A stretch of DNA of 13,146 bases from JBCCRH01 sp039208045 (GCA_039208045.1 JBCCRH010000138.1:1-13146); one strand, 5' to 3'. Positions 1 through 7,628 are shown, counted from the stretch's first letter. The notes: a model not told the origin generated them from the letters alone. Program-made: numbers and translations.

Positions 1-2208
1 AAACTCATAGCTCTTTTCCAAGAGCGTACTCGAATAGTGGTAATTGATCAAATAATCCTCAAACAAATACTCCAGTACTTCCGGTGAAAAAGTAATGTCT
101 CGATCTGCCAAACGCGGATGTTTCCGCAGCAATACCTCAAATGGCAAGTATCCCAGCGCATCATCCGTCACCAGCAAAATCCGCTCGGTTCCCGCTGGTA
201 ATTTCTCCGCAATCGGTGCAAAGTACAAATCATACAGTTCGGACGATTTACTCAGAATAGCCTGATAAAACTGCACACCATTATCCACCTCCAAAATGGC
301 ATCCCGCAATGCAAAAATCGGAACCTCATAATCCTCAGCCTTCTCCAGCGCTATCACCTCTGCTGCTCCCTTGCTCACCACAAACACATAAATCTTTTCC
401 ACCCCCACAAAATACTCTACCAGCGCTTCCCCATCCTTAATCACCCGCTCCTGCAAGCCCGAAAGACTAGCCAAATGCGTATTGTACTTCATCTCATAAT
501 ACTCCGGAAATTCCCCCTCCAGCCGCTTCACCAACGCCTGATAATCCTGCTTATACTCAAATAATTGATTCTCCCAGAGCTTCAATTTCTCCTCATCCGC
601 TTCCTCTTTCTGCCGCTCTTGATAAATCTCTTTCTCGTAAAACGCAATGTTAATCCGCTGATCCTTTTCCTGTTCTAGCGAGCTATCTGGTATTCCTCCA
701 TAGCTCTTGGCTACCGTCTCATTGATCGATTCCAAAAGCAATATTGCTTTATTGCTCTCCGCAAAGGCAAAGGCTTCTTCCAAGTACTTTTGATCTCCCT
801 TCTCCTCCTGCAATGCCAGTGCAATCTCTATCCCCGTCTCATACACTTCTAGCGCATCGCCCGCCAGCTTTTGCTTTGAGCCTTGCGTCACAATCTCCTG
901 CCGCGATTTTTCGACTAGCGCTGCGGATACTTTAGCGGCGTCGAGGGCGGCGTCGAGGTAGCGTAGGTCTTGGGTTTGGTCGAAGAGGCGGTGGAGGGTT
1001 TTGGCCTTGTAGTGCAAAATCTTAAACGCCAACGGCTCAGAAATCATTTGCTGAATAGGAGGGTTGCTCGTGAATGAGGTGTCCTCGTATTCGAAGGTCA
1101 TGTTTATGATGGCGGTTTGGAGGTTTTGGAGGGCATTTGTGTAGTGCCCTTCTTCCAGGTCGATTTCTCCTATCAGAAAATATTGTCTGGGCTTGGCCTC
1201 TTTATCTAGAAAATCCTCAGTCTCATTGATCTTATCGATTGAAGTTCTAAAATATTTCCTTGCAGCAGCACTATTTCCTTTTGCATGAGCAATTTTTCCA
1301 AGTAGTTCGAATGATTTGTACGCTCTTATGGAGAATTTGTCGAATCTAATATTTATTGCTTCAGATATGTAGCTACTTGCCTTATTTAGGTCGCCTTTTT
1401 CTAAAAATAGGTTAGACAAGTTCTGATACAGCAGTAAGAGATTTTCTTTATGAATACTACTTTCTAAACTTCCATTTTCCAGATAACCCAAGGCAATCTT
1501 AAAGTTTTGTAGTGCTTCTATGTAGTTTTCTACTTTTGAAAAAGTATTGCCCAAGAGCGCATATCGCCTTCCTAGATTAAAACGCTGTAGATCAGAACCG
1601 TCATAATATTCAAGACTTAGTCTAATCGACTTCTTTAAATAAAATATTGCCTTTTTGATATCTCCTAAAAGTTCAAATCCACTACCAATATTTTGGTAAA
1701 CAACAATAATTGTTGATCTTTGATCTTTAGTCATTTCAATTTGATGATACCTTTCAATGGCATTTTGTAAAGATTGAATTCCGCCTTTAATATTCCCTTT
1801 TGTCCTCAATAATATAGCTTTGTTTACGGCACATGCAAAACACTCGTAGGTGCTTATTTCTAAATCAGTCGAACAAATTTCAATAGCCTGATTGATCCAA
1901 ATATTAGACTCTGCAAATTCTCTCTTGTAATATGAGAGCACGAATAAATAGTTTAGGGTACTAAGTATTTTTTCATTTTGATGCACTTGTTGATAAAGCT
2001 CTAAAGAACTTTTAAAATAATGCGTTGCTAAACCCAAATCGAATTTCTCTGCTAAATAGTATGCACCTTTATTATAAAGACTATCCGCTGAAGCAATAAT
2101 ATCATCAGTTTTAATTTGTATAAGTTTTGGAGTATCACACACTGCTTTGACCTGAATACATGCTATAAATAGTATTAGATAAGTCAGTTTTTTATGAATT
2201 TTAAACAT
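1..2208 (-). CDS. Secreted TPR-repeat protein with C-terminal CHAT (caspase-like) domain, cut by the window edge
   Basis: The reading frame is open from the ATG at 2208-2206 to base 1, giving 736 codons with no stop. Residues 1-22 are a signal peptide (lysines, then LTYLILFIACIQVKA), so the protein is exported. Residues about 35-470 are repeated helical pairs with TPR character (for example GDIKKAIFYLKKSIRLS and GDLNKASSYISEAI). Residues about 430-580 are the charged helical linker usual in CHAT proteins (AFAESNKAILLLESI). The CHAT domain starts near residue 580 (EALVEYFVGVEKIYVFVV), continues through TDDALGYLPFEVLLRK (about 683-698), and breaks off at INYHYSSTLLEK. The catalytic His and Cys lie C-terminal to this point, outside the window, so protease competence cannot be judged. 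CHAT is a caspase-like cysteine peptidase fold; secreted TPR-CHAT proteins are common in Bacteroidota and mostly uncharacterised. The TPR half is clearly more AT-rich than the CHAT half. The start overlaps the 3' end of a decayed gene by 25 bases. Confidence 0.88.
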   Translation of the reverse strand, partial: MFKIHKKLTYLILFIACIQVKAVCDTPKLIQIKTDDIIASADSLYNKGAYYLAEKFDLGLATHYFKSSLELYQQVHQNEKILSTLNYLFVLSYYKREFAESNIWINQAIEICSTDLEISTYECFACAVNKAILLRTKGNIKGGIQSLQNAIERYHQIEMTKDQRSTIIVVYQNIGSGFELLGDIKKAIFYLKKSIRLSLEYYDGSDLQRFNLGRRYALLGNTFSKVENYIEALQNFKIALGYLENGSLESSIHKENLLLLYQNLSNLFLEKGDLNKASSYISEAINIRFDKFSIRAYKSFELLGKIAHAKGNSAAARKYFRTSIDKINETEDFLDKEAKPRQYFLIGEIDLEEGHYTNALQNLQTAIINMTFEYEDTSFTSNPPIQQMISEPLAFKILHYKAKTLHRLFDQTQDLRYLDAALDAAKVSAALVEKSRQEIVTQGSKQKLAGDALEVYETGIEIALALQEEKGDQKYLEEAFAFAESNKAILLLESINETVAKSYGGIPDSSLEQEKDQRINIAFYEKEIYQERQKEEADEEKLKLWENQLFEYKQDYQALVKRLEGEFPEYYEMKYNTHLASLSGLQERVIKDGEALVEYFVGVEKIYVFVVSKGAAEVIALEKAEDYEVPIFALRDAILEVDNGVQFYQAILSKSSELYDLYFAPIAEKLPAGTERILLVTDDALGYLPFEVLLRKHPRLADRDITFSPEVLEYLFEDYLINYHYSSTLLEKSYEF

Positions 2209-2463
2209 TTTCTATTATTTGGACTAATTAGCAAAATGAAATAAATTCCATTATCAAGTTGTTCTGAATTAAGAATATCCTCATCTTCTGTGACTAAGCC
2301 ATTCATATAATTCTTACTCGAAGTATCAACTATGGAAGATATGACTTTAGAATCATCTTGTATTCCTTGTAACTGAATGAAATTGGATTAGGAGATAGGC
2401 TGATTGACCCATGAACTTCATAATTGTTTTAAGAGCGGTACTAGTATCTTTGAAACCAGGTTT
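2184..2463 (-). pseudogene. Decayed 3' end of a type IX secretion cargo gene (type A sorting domain remnant)
   Basis: A 67-residue open stretch without a start codon runs from 2387 to the stop at 2186-2184. Its end, EQLDNGIYFILLISPNNRK followed by CLKFIKN, is the signature of a Bacteroidota type IX C-terminal sorting domain: a conserved L..GiYf..l strand and then a basic tail. The hallmark opening of such domains, PNPIS, is present just upstream (codons 2392-2378) but in another frame, and a TAA (2390-2388) blocks the frame of the tail. Further upstream, 2460-2449 reads PGFK, as in the KPGF loop that often precedes this domain, again with in-frame stops nearby. This order with broken frames indicates a pseudogene of a surface or secreted protein. 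Nothing recognisable of the rest of the cargo remains before the cyclase gene. The tail is clear; the PGFK assignment is weak. Confidence 0.6.
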
Positions 2464-2710
2464 TTTGATATGTTAAGTTGTGTTGGTAGATTATCAGTAA
2501 TTAGACTCCCTAGTTAGATGATATTCTTTATTTAATACCCTCACCTCCAAAAAGGTAATCGATAAAACTGGATTATTTTGAAATTTTTTATGATTAATAT
2601 ATAAGTATTTGTGGTTCAGTAGTATTCTTGTCGGTTTGTTGTAGTCAACAAGCCAGCAGTTTCGGCTGCTTCATGGCTAGCATTTCTTAGTGGCCAGATG
2701 ATGTATATAC
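2464..2710. other. AT-rich gene-free stretch between the cyclase gene and the sorting-domain remnant
   Basis: No convincing gene is seen on either strand. On the minus strand a stopless stretch of about 50 codons (roughly 2670-2495) exists but has no start codon and no recognisable motif. It could be more of the decayed type IX cargo gene. The only other structure is the pair of small hairpins at 2636-2678. Confidence 0.5.
2636..2678. repeat. Two abutting small hairpins downstream of the cyclase gene
   Basis: TTGTTG (2636-2641), loop TAGT, then CAACAA (2646-2651) form a perfect 6-bp stem. It abuts a second hairpin with AGCAG (2655-2659), a 6-base loop and CTGCT (2666-2670), which is extended by AGCC (2651-2654) pairing with GGCT (2675-2678) across a 4-base bulge. 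It lies 33 bases past the cyclase stop codon. No T-run follows on either strand, so it is not a standard intrinsic terminator; it may act in RNA 3'-end processing or be leftover repeat sequence. Confidence 0.4.
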
Positions 2711-3823
2711 TTACTTCGAAACTTCCTGATCCCTCCCAATAGTATATAACCCCATTTTCTCCTCCTTCCCCCTCAAAATAGCATAATCAACAAACTGAGA
2801 TTCGTAGGGCGGTGCAATATTAAGTTGATCTTTTAGCGTATCCGATACTAACAGATCTACCCCATACGTATTGCATAAACTCTGAATCCTAGCGGTAGCA
2901 TTCAGCACATCTCCTGTGAAAATGATGTCTTTTTTGAGCACCCCAATTTCTCCAGTACTTACTTTCCCTACGTGTATCCCTGCTTTAAAGGTTGGGATAA
3001 ATCCAAATTGGGCCTGAAACCAATCACTCTTTTGCTGTAGGCTTTTCTTCATGGCAAAAAAGCAATCCAAGCATTTGGCATTTCCTCTATTGTGCTGGAC
3101 ATTCCACGACAAAATGATTTCATCGCCTACATATTGATAGATTTCTCCTTCATAATGTACGATGGCATCGGTGAAGCACTCGTAGTAGGCTTGTAGCAAT
3201 TTGAAGTAGTCCACGTGGCCCAGTTTTTCGGCAATGGTTGTGGAAGACTTCATATCTAGGAACATAAATATCCGTTCTTCTTCCGTTGGGGTATGATACT
3301 TCCCTTTTAGGAAATTAACGAGAGTGCGCTGACCGATAAATTCGCTGATTTCCGCATAAAAAAGGGAGATGACGAGTGAGACAGATAGTTGTAAAACGGT
3401 GCTGAGACTGGTGTAACTCATTAGAAAAGTAGCATACTTTGCCCATACGCGCTTGTCGAATGGGTGGGTGTCCAACTCCAAGCTGCCTGCGATGGGAAAT
3501 AGGATCAGAATGACGATAAAAAACAAGATACCGTAGACCAGCAGTTTAGAAAAAAATCGCGTGGTAAAGCTTTTATCGGCAAAGAGCTGATCCAGATATT
3601 GGAGCTCTATAAATCCCAGAAGCAGACCGACTCCTGTAATGGCAAAGCTGGCAAAAATAAAAATGGGGAGATCCATTTTTATAGCAGTCATCGGTACATT
3701 ATTAATGCTATGGGTGGCTGCAAACTCTACAAATAGAAATATCCAGGCCAACATTGGCCAGATGATTCCAAAAGGAATCAATCGGCCAATGGTTCGCTTT
3801 GTTTGTGGGGATAGGGTGCTCAT
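2711..3823 (-). CDS. Membrane-anchored class III adenylate/guanylate cyclase
   Basis: The protein has 370 residues. Four hydrophobic segments at about 15-36, 53-73, 91-112 and 134-156 form a membrane anchor. A class III nucleotide cyclase domain follows (about 184-365). The two metal-binding aspartates are D190 (FLDMKSST) and D234 (YVGDEI). The transition-state pair is N308 and R312 (GDVLNATARI). K280 (FKAGIH) matches the usual base-contacting lysine, but the partner position three residues before the GD is I301 rather than the Asp or Thr of well-studied adenylate cyclases, so the nucleotide used is open. The protein should turn an NTP into a cyclic NMP at the inner membrane. Its ATG directly follows the TAG of the upstream beta-lactamase-like lipoprotein with no spacer, so the two are surely co-transcribed and probably translationally coupled. 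Confidence 0.92.
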   Translation of the reverse strand: MSTLSPQTKRTIGRLIPFGIIWPMLAWIFLFVEFAATHSINNVPMTAIKMDLPIFIFASFAITGVGLLLGFIELQYLDQLFADKSFTTRFFSKLLVYGILFFIVILILFPIAGSLELDTHPFDKRVWAKYATFLMSYTSLSTVLQLSVSLVISLFYAEISEFIGQRTLVNFLKGKYHTPTEEERIFMFLDMKSSTTIAEKLGHVDYFKLLQAYYECFTDAIVHYEGEIYQYVGDEIILSWNVQHNRGNAKCLDCFFAMKKSLQQKSDWFQAQFGFIPTFKAGIHVGKVSTGEIGVLKKDIIFTGDVLNATARIQSLCNTYGVDLLVSDTLKDQLNIAPPYESQFVDYAILRGKEEKMGLYTIGRDQEVSK

Positions 3824-5071
3824 CTAATTCGCTTGAAGAAACTGACTAATCACTTGATCTACTTGTTGAGCGAGCTCAAAGTAGGCCGTTTCATGTTCGG
3901 AAGTAGAGGCGTCCATATTGGTCATCAAAAGATAGCCTGCTTTGCCGTCTTTGGTGAATTCTAGGCTACAAGTGGTACCAGGGTCACTTCCATCATGCTT
4001 GATGATATTGCCATTCAGAAACCAAAAGATTCCCTGGTTTTCGGCGAAGCTAGCAGGTGTTATACCGTCAGGGAGCAAGGGGTCGAAGAGGAGCGCATAA
4101 CCCGCATTAGAGAACAGCGTGTTCGATTGGCCTTTGACTCCTTGCATCATATTTAGTAGGTACTTGCTTAAGTCTTCGTTGCTCGTGTAGATGCCAGCGT
4201 CTGGGTACGAATCATTACTATATTGAGGAAATGGGGTGTCGGCGTCCCAATAGAGTTTGGCTAGCTGATTGGCGTCCAATTGATCGAGATCGTAGGCCGT
4301 ATTGTTCATACCAAGTGGTTGCAGAATGTGGGTAGCAACGTAAGTTTTAAACGGAGTCTCAGTGGCTACTTCCACCAAATAAGCCGCTAAAGAAGTAGCA
4401 ATATTGGAATAATTCCAAGTGCTACCAGGAGTGGTCGCTGCAAAATTATCCAAGCTGTACAGGTCACCATCTTCGAGATAATAGGAGGCCAAGAACTCAT
4501 CTAAAGGAGTTGCTTCGCGCTGCCCCGCCCCAAAATCATCGCGCATGATCGCTGCTCCAGGGGTAGCCATATCTTCACCTGGTAAGATGTGGTACGCTTG
4601 AAAATAGGCGTAATAATTGTCGATAAGCCCAGAAGTATGGGTTACCAAATCTTTGACGCGGATGGTAGCATTAGGTTGCATCGGGTTCTTCAGCTCTACG
4701 GGTAAAATGTCGTTGATATCGGTATCCAAGGTAAAATGCCCTTGCTCTATCGCTTTGACAACAGCAGCCGCTACAAAAGTTTTGCTAATCGAGCCGATTG
4801 GCTGAATCGTTTGATTCGTATATGCCTGATCGTTTTGAATATTGGCCTTGCCAAATGTTTCTTGGTAGAGTAACTGATCATTTTTAATAACGGATAGGGC
4901 AAAGCCTGGGGCGTCTGCATTCTTGTAAATGTCCGTTAGTGCAGTAGTGAGTTCTGCCGGAGTCGTAATATCACTTGTTGTGGGTGTAGAGGGATTATCG
5001 TCTTCATCGCAAGCAGTGAAAGTCAATACTGTGATGAAGAGGAGGAGTGGAATTAAAGTTAATTTTTTCAT
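3824..5071 (-). CDS. Beta-lactamase-family serine hydrolase, surface lipoprotein
   Basis: The protein has 415 residues. Residues 1-20 form a lipoprotein signal ending at C21 (LTFTAC). The following DEDD resembles the acidic export signal that sends Bacteroidota lipoproteins to the cell surface, so display outside the outer membrane is likely. The serine beta-lactamase/DD-peptidase fold is shown by SISK (94-97, nucleophile S94 and K97), HTSGL (145-149), YSN (221-223) and HDG (359-361, in the KTG position). This set matches the class C/AmpH/esterase-like Pfam Beta-lactamase family, whose members include D-aminopeptidases, esterases and cell-wall carboxypeptidases. Nothing specifically points to antibiotic resistance, and the substrate is unknown. 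It is the first gene of a two-gene unit with the membrane cyclase. Its start codon lies only 17 bases from a long palindromic element, which must therefore lie in its leader or promoter. Confidence 0.92.
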   Translation of the reverse strand: MKKLTLIPLLLFITVLTFTACDEDDNPSTPTTSDITTPAELTTALTDIYKNADAPGFALSVIKNDQLLYQETFGKANIQNDQAYTNQTIQPIGSISKTFVAAAVVKAIEQGHFTLDTDINDILPVELKNPMQPNATIRVKDLVTHTSGLIDNYYAYFQAYHILPGEDMATPGAAIMRDDFGAGQREATPLDEFLASYYLEDGDLYSLDNFAATTPGSTWNYSNIATSLAAYLVEVATETPFKTYVATHILQPLGMNNTAYDLDQLDANQLAKLYWDADTPFPQYSNDSYPDAGIYTSNEDLSKYLLNMMQGVKGQSNTLFSNAGYALLFDPLLPDGITPASFAENQGIFWFLNGNIIKHDGSDPGTTCSLEFTKDGKAGYLLMTNMDASTSEHETAYFELAQQVDQVISQFLQAN

Positions 5072-5085
5072 GTCGTTGAGTTTTG

Positions 5086-5252
5086 ATTAGACTTGTTCCG
5101 CCAGTCATGAATGAGCGAAAGCGCAGCAAATTTTATTCTGGGCAAGGCAAAAAACGTAGGCGATGCCCAAGCATCGGCGAGGCTTTTTAACGAAGCACAG
5201 GATAAAACTTTGCCGCTTGCAGCCATTTGATGACTGGCGAAACAAGTCTATT
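5086..5252. mobile_element. MITE-like near-palindromic element with 20-bp terminal inverted repeats
   Basis: The left end (5089-5108) reads AGACTTGTTCCGCCAGTCAT, and the reverse complement of the right end matches it at 19 of 20 positions. The arms stay complementary inward with small gaps: GCAAATTTTATTCTG on the left is matched by GCAAAGTTTTATCCTG from the right. They meet at a CGATGC-CCAA-GCATCG centre (5161-5176). ATT directly flanks both outer ends (5086-5088 and 5250-5252), fitting a 3-bp target duplication. There is no open reading frame. This is the architecture of a miniature inverted-repeat element, although a REP-like hairpin family is also possible. It fills most of the gap between the cupin gene and the lipoprotein gene and would fold as a very long hairpin in any transcript through it. 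Confidence 0.7.
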
Positions 5253-5334
5253 AATTAATTGATACCTCAAAGGTGCAGTGGAAAAGCATGCGTATCGTTC
5301 GGAAATGAAAATGTGAACCTTTTTTGAGTCACTT

Positions 5335-5772
5335 TTAATGTTGTTCAGCCATTAATTCTAAGGAACTAAGTTGCTCCCCTTCTTTTGCCAGATCAAACTG
5401 TATCCACTCCGGGTTTAGGTGGATATCCAAGGTATCTAGCCTTCCAGGGCCAAGATTTTTATAGGCATGAGGAATGTTTGCCGGTCCGATTACCAGATCG
5501 CCCTCTTGAGCAATGATCTTTTGATCGCCGACTGTAAATTCGGCTCTACCATTCAAGATATGGAAGACCTCATCGTATGGATGCACATGCAGGTTAGGGC
5601 CCTCTCCAATGGCATCAACGCTGTAACGGATTACTACCGCATTGAAACCGTAAGTATAGCCCTGTACGACGCCCTTTGGCGAGCCTTCTGCTTTGATCCA
5701 TTCAGATTTCTTGATGAGTATGGGCTCAATAGTTGATGGTCTAGGTTTTTTGATCTTATTAGTCGATTCCAT
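5335..5772 (-). CDS. Single-domain cupin protein
   Basis: This is a 145-residue protein with one conserved beta-barrel cupin domain. Cupin motif 1 is GPNLHVHPYDEVFHILNG (58-75), giving metal ligands H62, H64 and E68. Motif 2 is GDLVIGPANIPHAYKN (91-106), giving the fourth ligand H102; the usual glycine of PxG is replaced by N99. A small metal-binding cupin of this kind may be a dioxygenase, isomerase or ligand-binding protein, and the substrate cannot be read from the sequence. There is no signal peptide, so it is cytoplasmic. It is the last gene of a three-gene redox unit, starting 28 bases after the NmrA-like gene. Confidence 0.88.
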   Translation of the reverse strand: MESTNKIKKPRPSTIEPILIKKSEWIKAEGSPKGVVQGYTYGFNAVVIRYSVDAIGEGPNLHVHPYDEVFHILNGRAEFTVGDQKIIAQEGDLVIGPANIPHAYKNLGPGRLDTLDIHLNPEWIQFDLAKEGEQLSSLELMAEQH

Positions 5773-5800
5773 GCTATTTTATTTTTAAGACTATTAATAG

Positions 5801-6655
5801 TTAGTGACTCATTCTCTCTTTGAAGAAATCCTGCAGGCGATGCCTGCCATACTGTGGAGCGATCTGGTTCTCAGCCATTAAGGTCAAAAAGAACTCGATC
5901 GGGCCATAGACCTTCGGACTGGTGAAGGTGCGCATAAAACCAATCGTGGCCCTACGTAGCCAGTTGGGCAAGTGCGTGATCTTTACTGGTTTTTGGTGCA
6001 GCTTCAGGGCGATTGCTGCGATTTCGTTTTGACTGAGCAACTCTGGGCCTCCCACTACTATCTCCTTTTTGGGGGAGTCGATGGCATCGACTACTACTTC
6101 CGCTAAATCGGCACCATGAATGGGGTTTAGCTTTTGGTAGCCATCACCAAACAGGAAGATTTTGCCCTTTTTAGCCATCTTTAGGAAATCTTCCATGTCT
6201 GAGAAGAAACCATTAGGACGAAGGATGCTGTACTCTATTCCTGATCTCTTAAGTTCGTCTACGAAGCCTTCTTTGGCTTCAAAGATTTTTAGGTTGCGGT
6301 ATTTGCTCCCACCGATTGCTGATACGTAGATAAATTTTTTGACGCCAGCTCTTTGTGCTTCTTGTAGCAGATTCAGATTAGCTTGAAAATCGACATCCAT
6401 ATAGCTAAGGCCGTCCTGTTGTCTCGTGATGCCTACTGTAGAAATTAACACATCGATACCTTTCAGGATACCGGATAAGCTCTCTGGCTTAGTGACTTCT
6501 GCCTGGATGACCTGCAAAGAAGCAGCACCACTCAAGTCCTGTAGTTTCTTCGGATTTCTTACAATTGCTAAGGTTGGGATATTTCTGTTTAGCAGCTCTT
6601 TTACGGTATACTTACCTAGGTAGCCACTCGCACCTGCTATTGCTATCTTTTTCAT
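5801..6655 (-). CDS. NmrA-like/atypical SDR NAD(P)-binding protein
   Basis: The protein has 284 residues. The Rossmann nucleotide-binding loop GASGYLG (8-14) follows the first strand, and IVRNPKKL (31-38) gives the basic residues after strand two, where R33 favours NADPH. ISTVG (71-75) and YVSAIGG (110-116) are the next conserved strands, and RPNGFFSDM (146-154) is the typical post-active-site motif of extended and atypical SDRs. The YxxxK catalytic pair of classical SDRs is not evident, which fits the NmrA/HSCARG-like subgroup, whose members are NADPH sensors or quinone/isoflavone-type reductases. The C-terminal part (about 205-284) would carry the substrate region. It lies between the oxidoreductase gene (27 bases upstream) and the cupin gene, so the three form a redox or detoxification operon. 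Exact substrate unknown. Confidence 0.9.
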   Translation of the reverse strand: MKKIAIAGASGYLGKYTVKELLNRNIPTLAIVRNPKKLQDLSGAASLQVIQAEVTKPESLSGILKGIDVLISTVGITRQQDGLSYMDVDFQANLNLLQEAQRAGVKKFIYVSAIGGSKYRNLKIFEAKEGFVDELKRSGIEYSILRPNGFFSDMEDFLKMAKKGKIFLFGDGYQKLNPIHGADLAEVVVDAIDSPKKEIVVGGPELLSQNEIAAIALKLHQKPVKITHLPNWLRRATIGFMRTFTSPKVYGPIEFFLTLMAENQIAPQYGRHRLQDFFKERMSH

Positions 6656-6682
6656 AGTTTTAAATTTTTATAGTGGAAGATA

Positions 6683-7333
6683 TTAATGGAATACTTGTCC
6701 CAACTGCTTCACTTTCTGCAGCCAGGATTTCCTGAATGTTTCCGTAGAATCTTTAATTGGAGCGATGTACGTCACCTTCACGCGCTTGATACCCACAAAT
6801 TGTAGCGTCCCTTTTTTGAACTGGTTAATCAAAGGGCTTCCCATGAAGAATCGGTCGTACCAGCGCACCGTATCCGCTGTAATGATTAGGTGGGCGGTTT
6901 TGCCTTTTAGGAGCTGATCTGGAAACAACTTGCCTTTCTGATACTTAAAGAATATACCAGGGAGGAAGGTCCGATCGATGAAGCCTTTCATTAAAGCGGG
7001 AATGCCGTACCACCACATTGGGAAAACCCATACTAGATGGTCTGCAGCCTTGATACGTTCAATGGCATCTAGCAGATCAGGCTCTAATGGACTGATCTTG
7101 CGGTAGCCATACGCCAGGTTCGGATTAAATGCCAAATCTGCTAGGTTGATCTGATCAACAGTGACTTTCGTTCGATCCAGTCCCGCCAGATAAGCATCGG
7201 CTAAGGCATAGTTGAAACTTCCCTTATCGGGGTGACCATTGATGAGCAGTACGCGCTTTCCATTTGGAGAGTTAGGCGTACGATCACCTCGTTGATTATA
7301 TGTTCCTGCTTTTACGTTGGGTAGTGTATTCAT
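6683..7333 (-). CDS. NAD(P)H-dependent oxidoreductase, flavodoxin-like fold (KefF/MdaB/YwrO type)
   Basis: The protein has 216 residues from the ATG at 7333-7331. A TTG 24 bases upstream (7357) is in frame but adds only a poor leader (ILPLKKI), so the ATG is preferred. NGHPDKGSFN (32-41) is the FMN-phosphate loop of the flavodoxin_2 family. VFPMWWYGIPALMKGFIDR (103-121) is the second flavin-site signature, with the PxWWYxxPAxxKG pattern of quinone reductases and of the KefF ancillary proteins. These enzymes transfer two electrons from NAD(P)H to quinones or other electrophiles in the cytoplasm. About 25 extra residues precede the first strand compared with the core fold. It is the first gene of a minus-strand unit with the NmrA-like and cupin genes, and it is divergent from a Crp/Fnr-type regulator. 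Confidence 0.9.
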   Translation of the reverse strand: MNTLPNVKAGTYNQRGDRTPNSPNGKRVLLINGHPDKGSFNYALADAYLAGLDRTKVTVDQINLADLAFNPNLAYGYRKISPLEPDLLDAIERIKAADHLVWVFPMWWYGIPALMKGFIDRTFLPGIFFKYQKGKLFPDQLLKGKTAHLIITADTVRWYDRFFMGSPLINQFKKGTLQFVGIKRVKVTYIAPIKDSTETFRKSWLQKVKQLGQVFH

Positions 7334-7628
7334 GATCTTTTTTAGGGGCAAGATCAATCAGAATACAAGGCCAATCGTGTTGATTTATAAAATGAAGCTC
7401 CCAGATGAAAATCAGGACGCTTTGCTCGTCTTAAAACATATTTAGACTTTATAGCAATGAGTAGCGTAACGGCCGTGCCAAAAAAAAGCTCCCAAATGCT
7501 TTTAGCGAATAGATTGCCAATCTTAGGCCAATTAGCACTGCATAGTTCTCTATTTCTTAATATAGGTTAATGACTGCTACCTACTGGCAGCACTATTTTT
7601 GCGTGAATCGTCACCAAATGTGTCTTTG
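7334..7628. promoter_or_regulatory. Divergent promoter region between the redox operon and the Crp/Fnr regulator
   Basis: This 295-base gap holds no gene. It contains a 13-bp perfect palindrome, AGATTG-C-CAATCT (7511-7523), a good size for a dimeric regulator site. It also contains a direct repeat, AAGCTCCCAGATG (7395-7407) and AAGCTCCCAAATG (7486-7498), matching at 12 of 13 positions with starts 91 bases apart. AAAAGC (7484-7489) and GCTTTT (7498-7503) form a short inverted repeat around part of the second copy. Any of these may be operator sites for the divergent regulator; which one cannot be told from the sequence. Confidence 0.4.
7594..7601 (+). promoter_or_regulatory. Bacteroidota -7 promoter box of the Crp/Fnr regulator gene
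   Basis: TATTTTTG is a perfect match to TAnnTTTG, the -7 element of the Bacteroidota primary sigma factor. It lies 27 bases before the ATG at 7629, leaving room for a short leader. It overlaps the in-frame TTG at 7599, which argues that the TTG is not the translation start. A clear TTG at -33 is not obvious. Confidence 0.5.

Noticed and set aside
3824..5071. Antibiotic-resistance beta-lactamase
   Set aside because: The motifs fit the broad serine-hydrolase family of lipoproteins, with nothing specific to a drug-hydrolysing enzyme and no resistance-gene context.
5305..5334. Possible terminator after the cupin gene (AAAAGTGA pairing with TCAC-A-TTTT on the minus strand)
   Set aside because: The GC part of the stem is only four pairs with a 12-base loop and a bulge, too weak to call.
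7357..7357. TTG start 24 bases upstream of the oxidoreductase ATG
   Set aside because: The extension adds eight unremarkable residues, and the ATG at 7333 has a normal A-rich leader.
7599..7628. TTG start for the Crp/Fnr regulator
   Set aside because: The codon overlaps a perfect TAnnTTTG promoter box, so the leader would not be transcribed.
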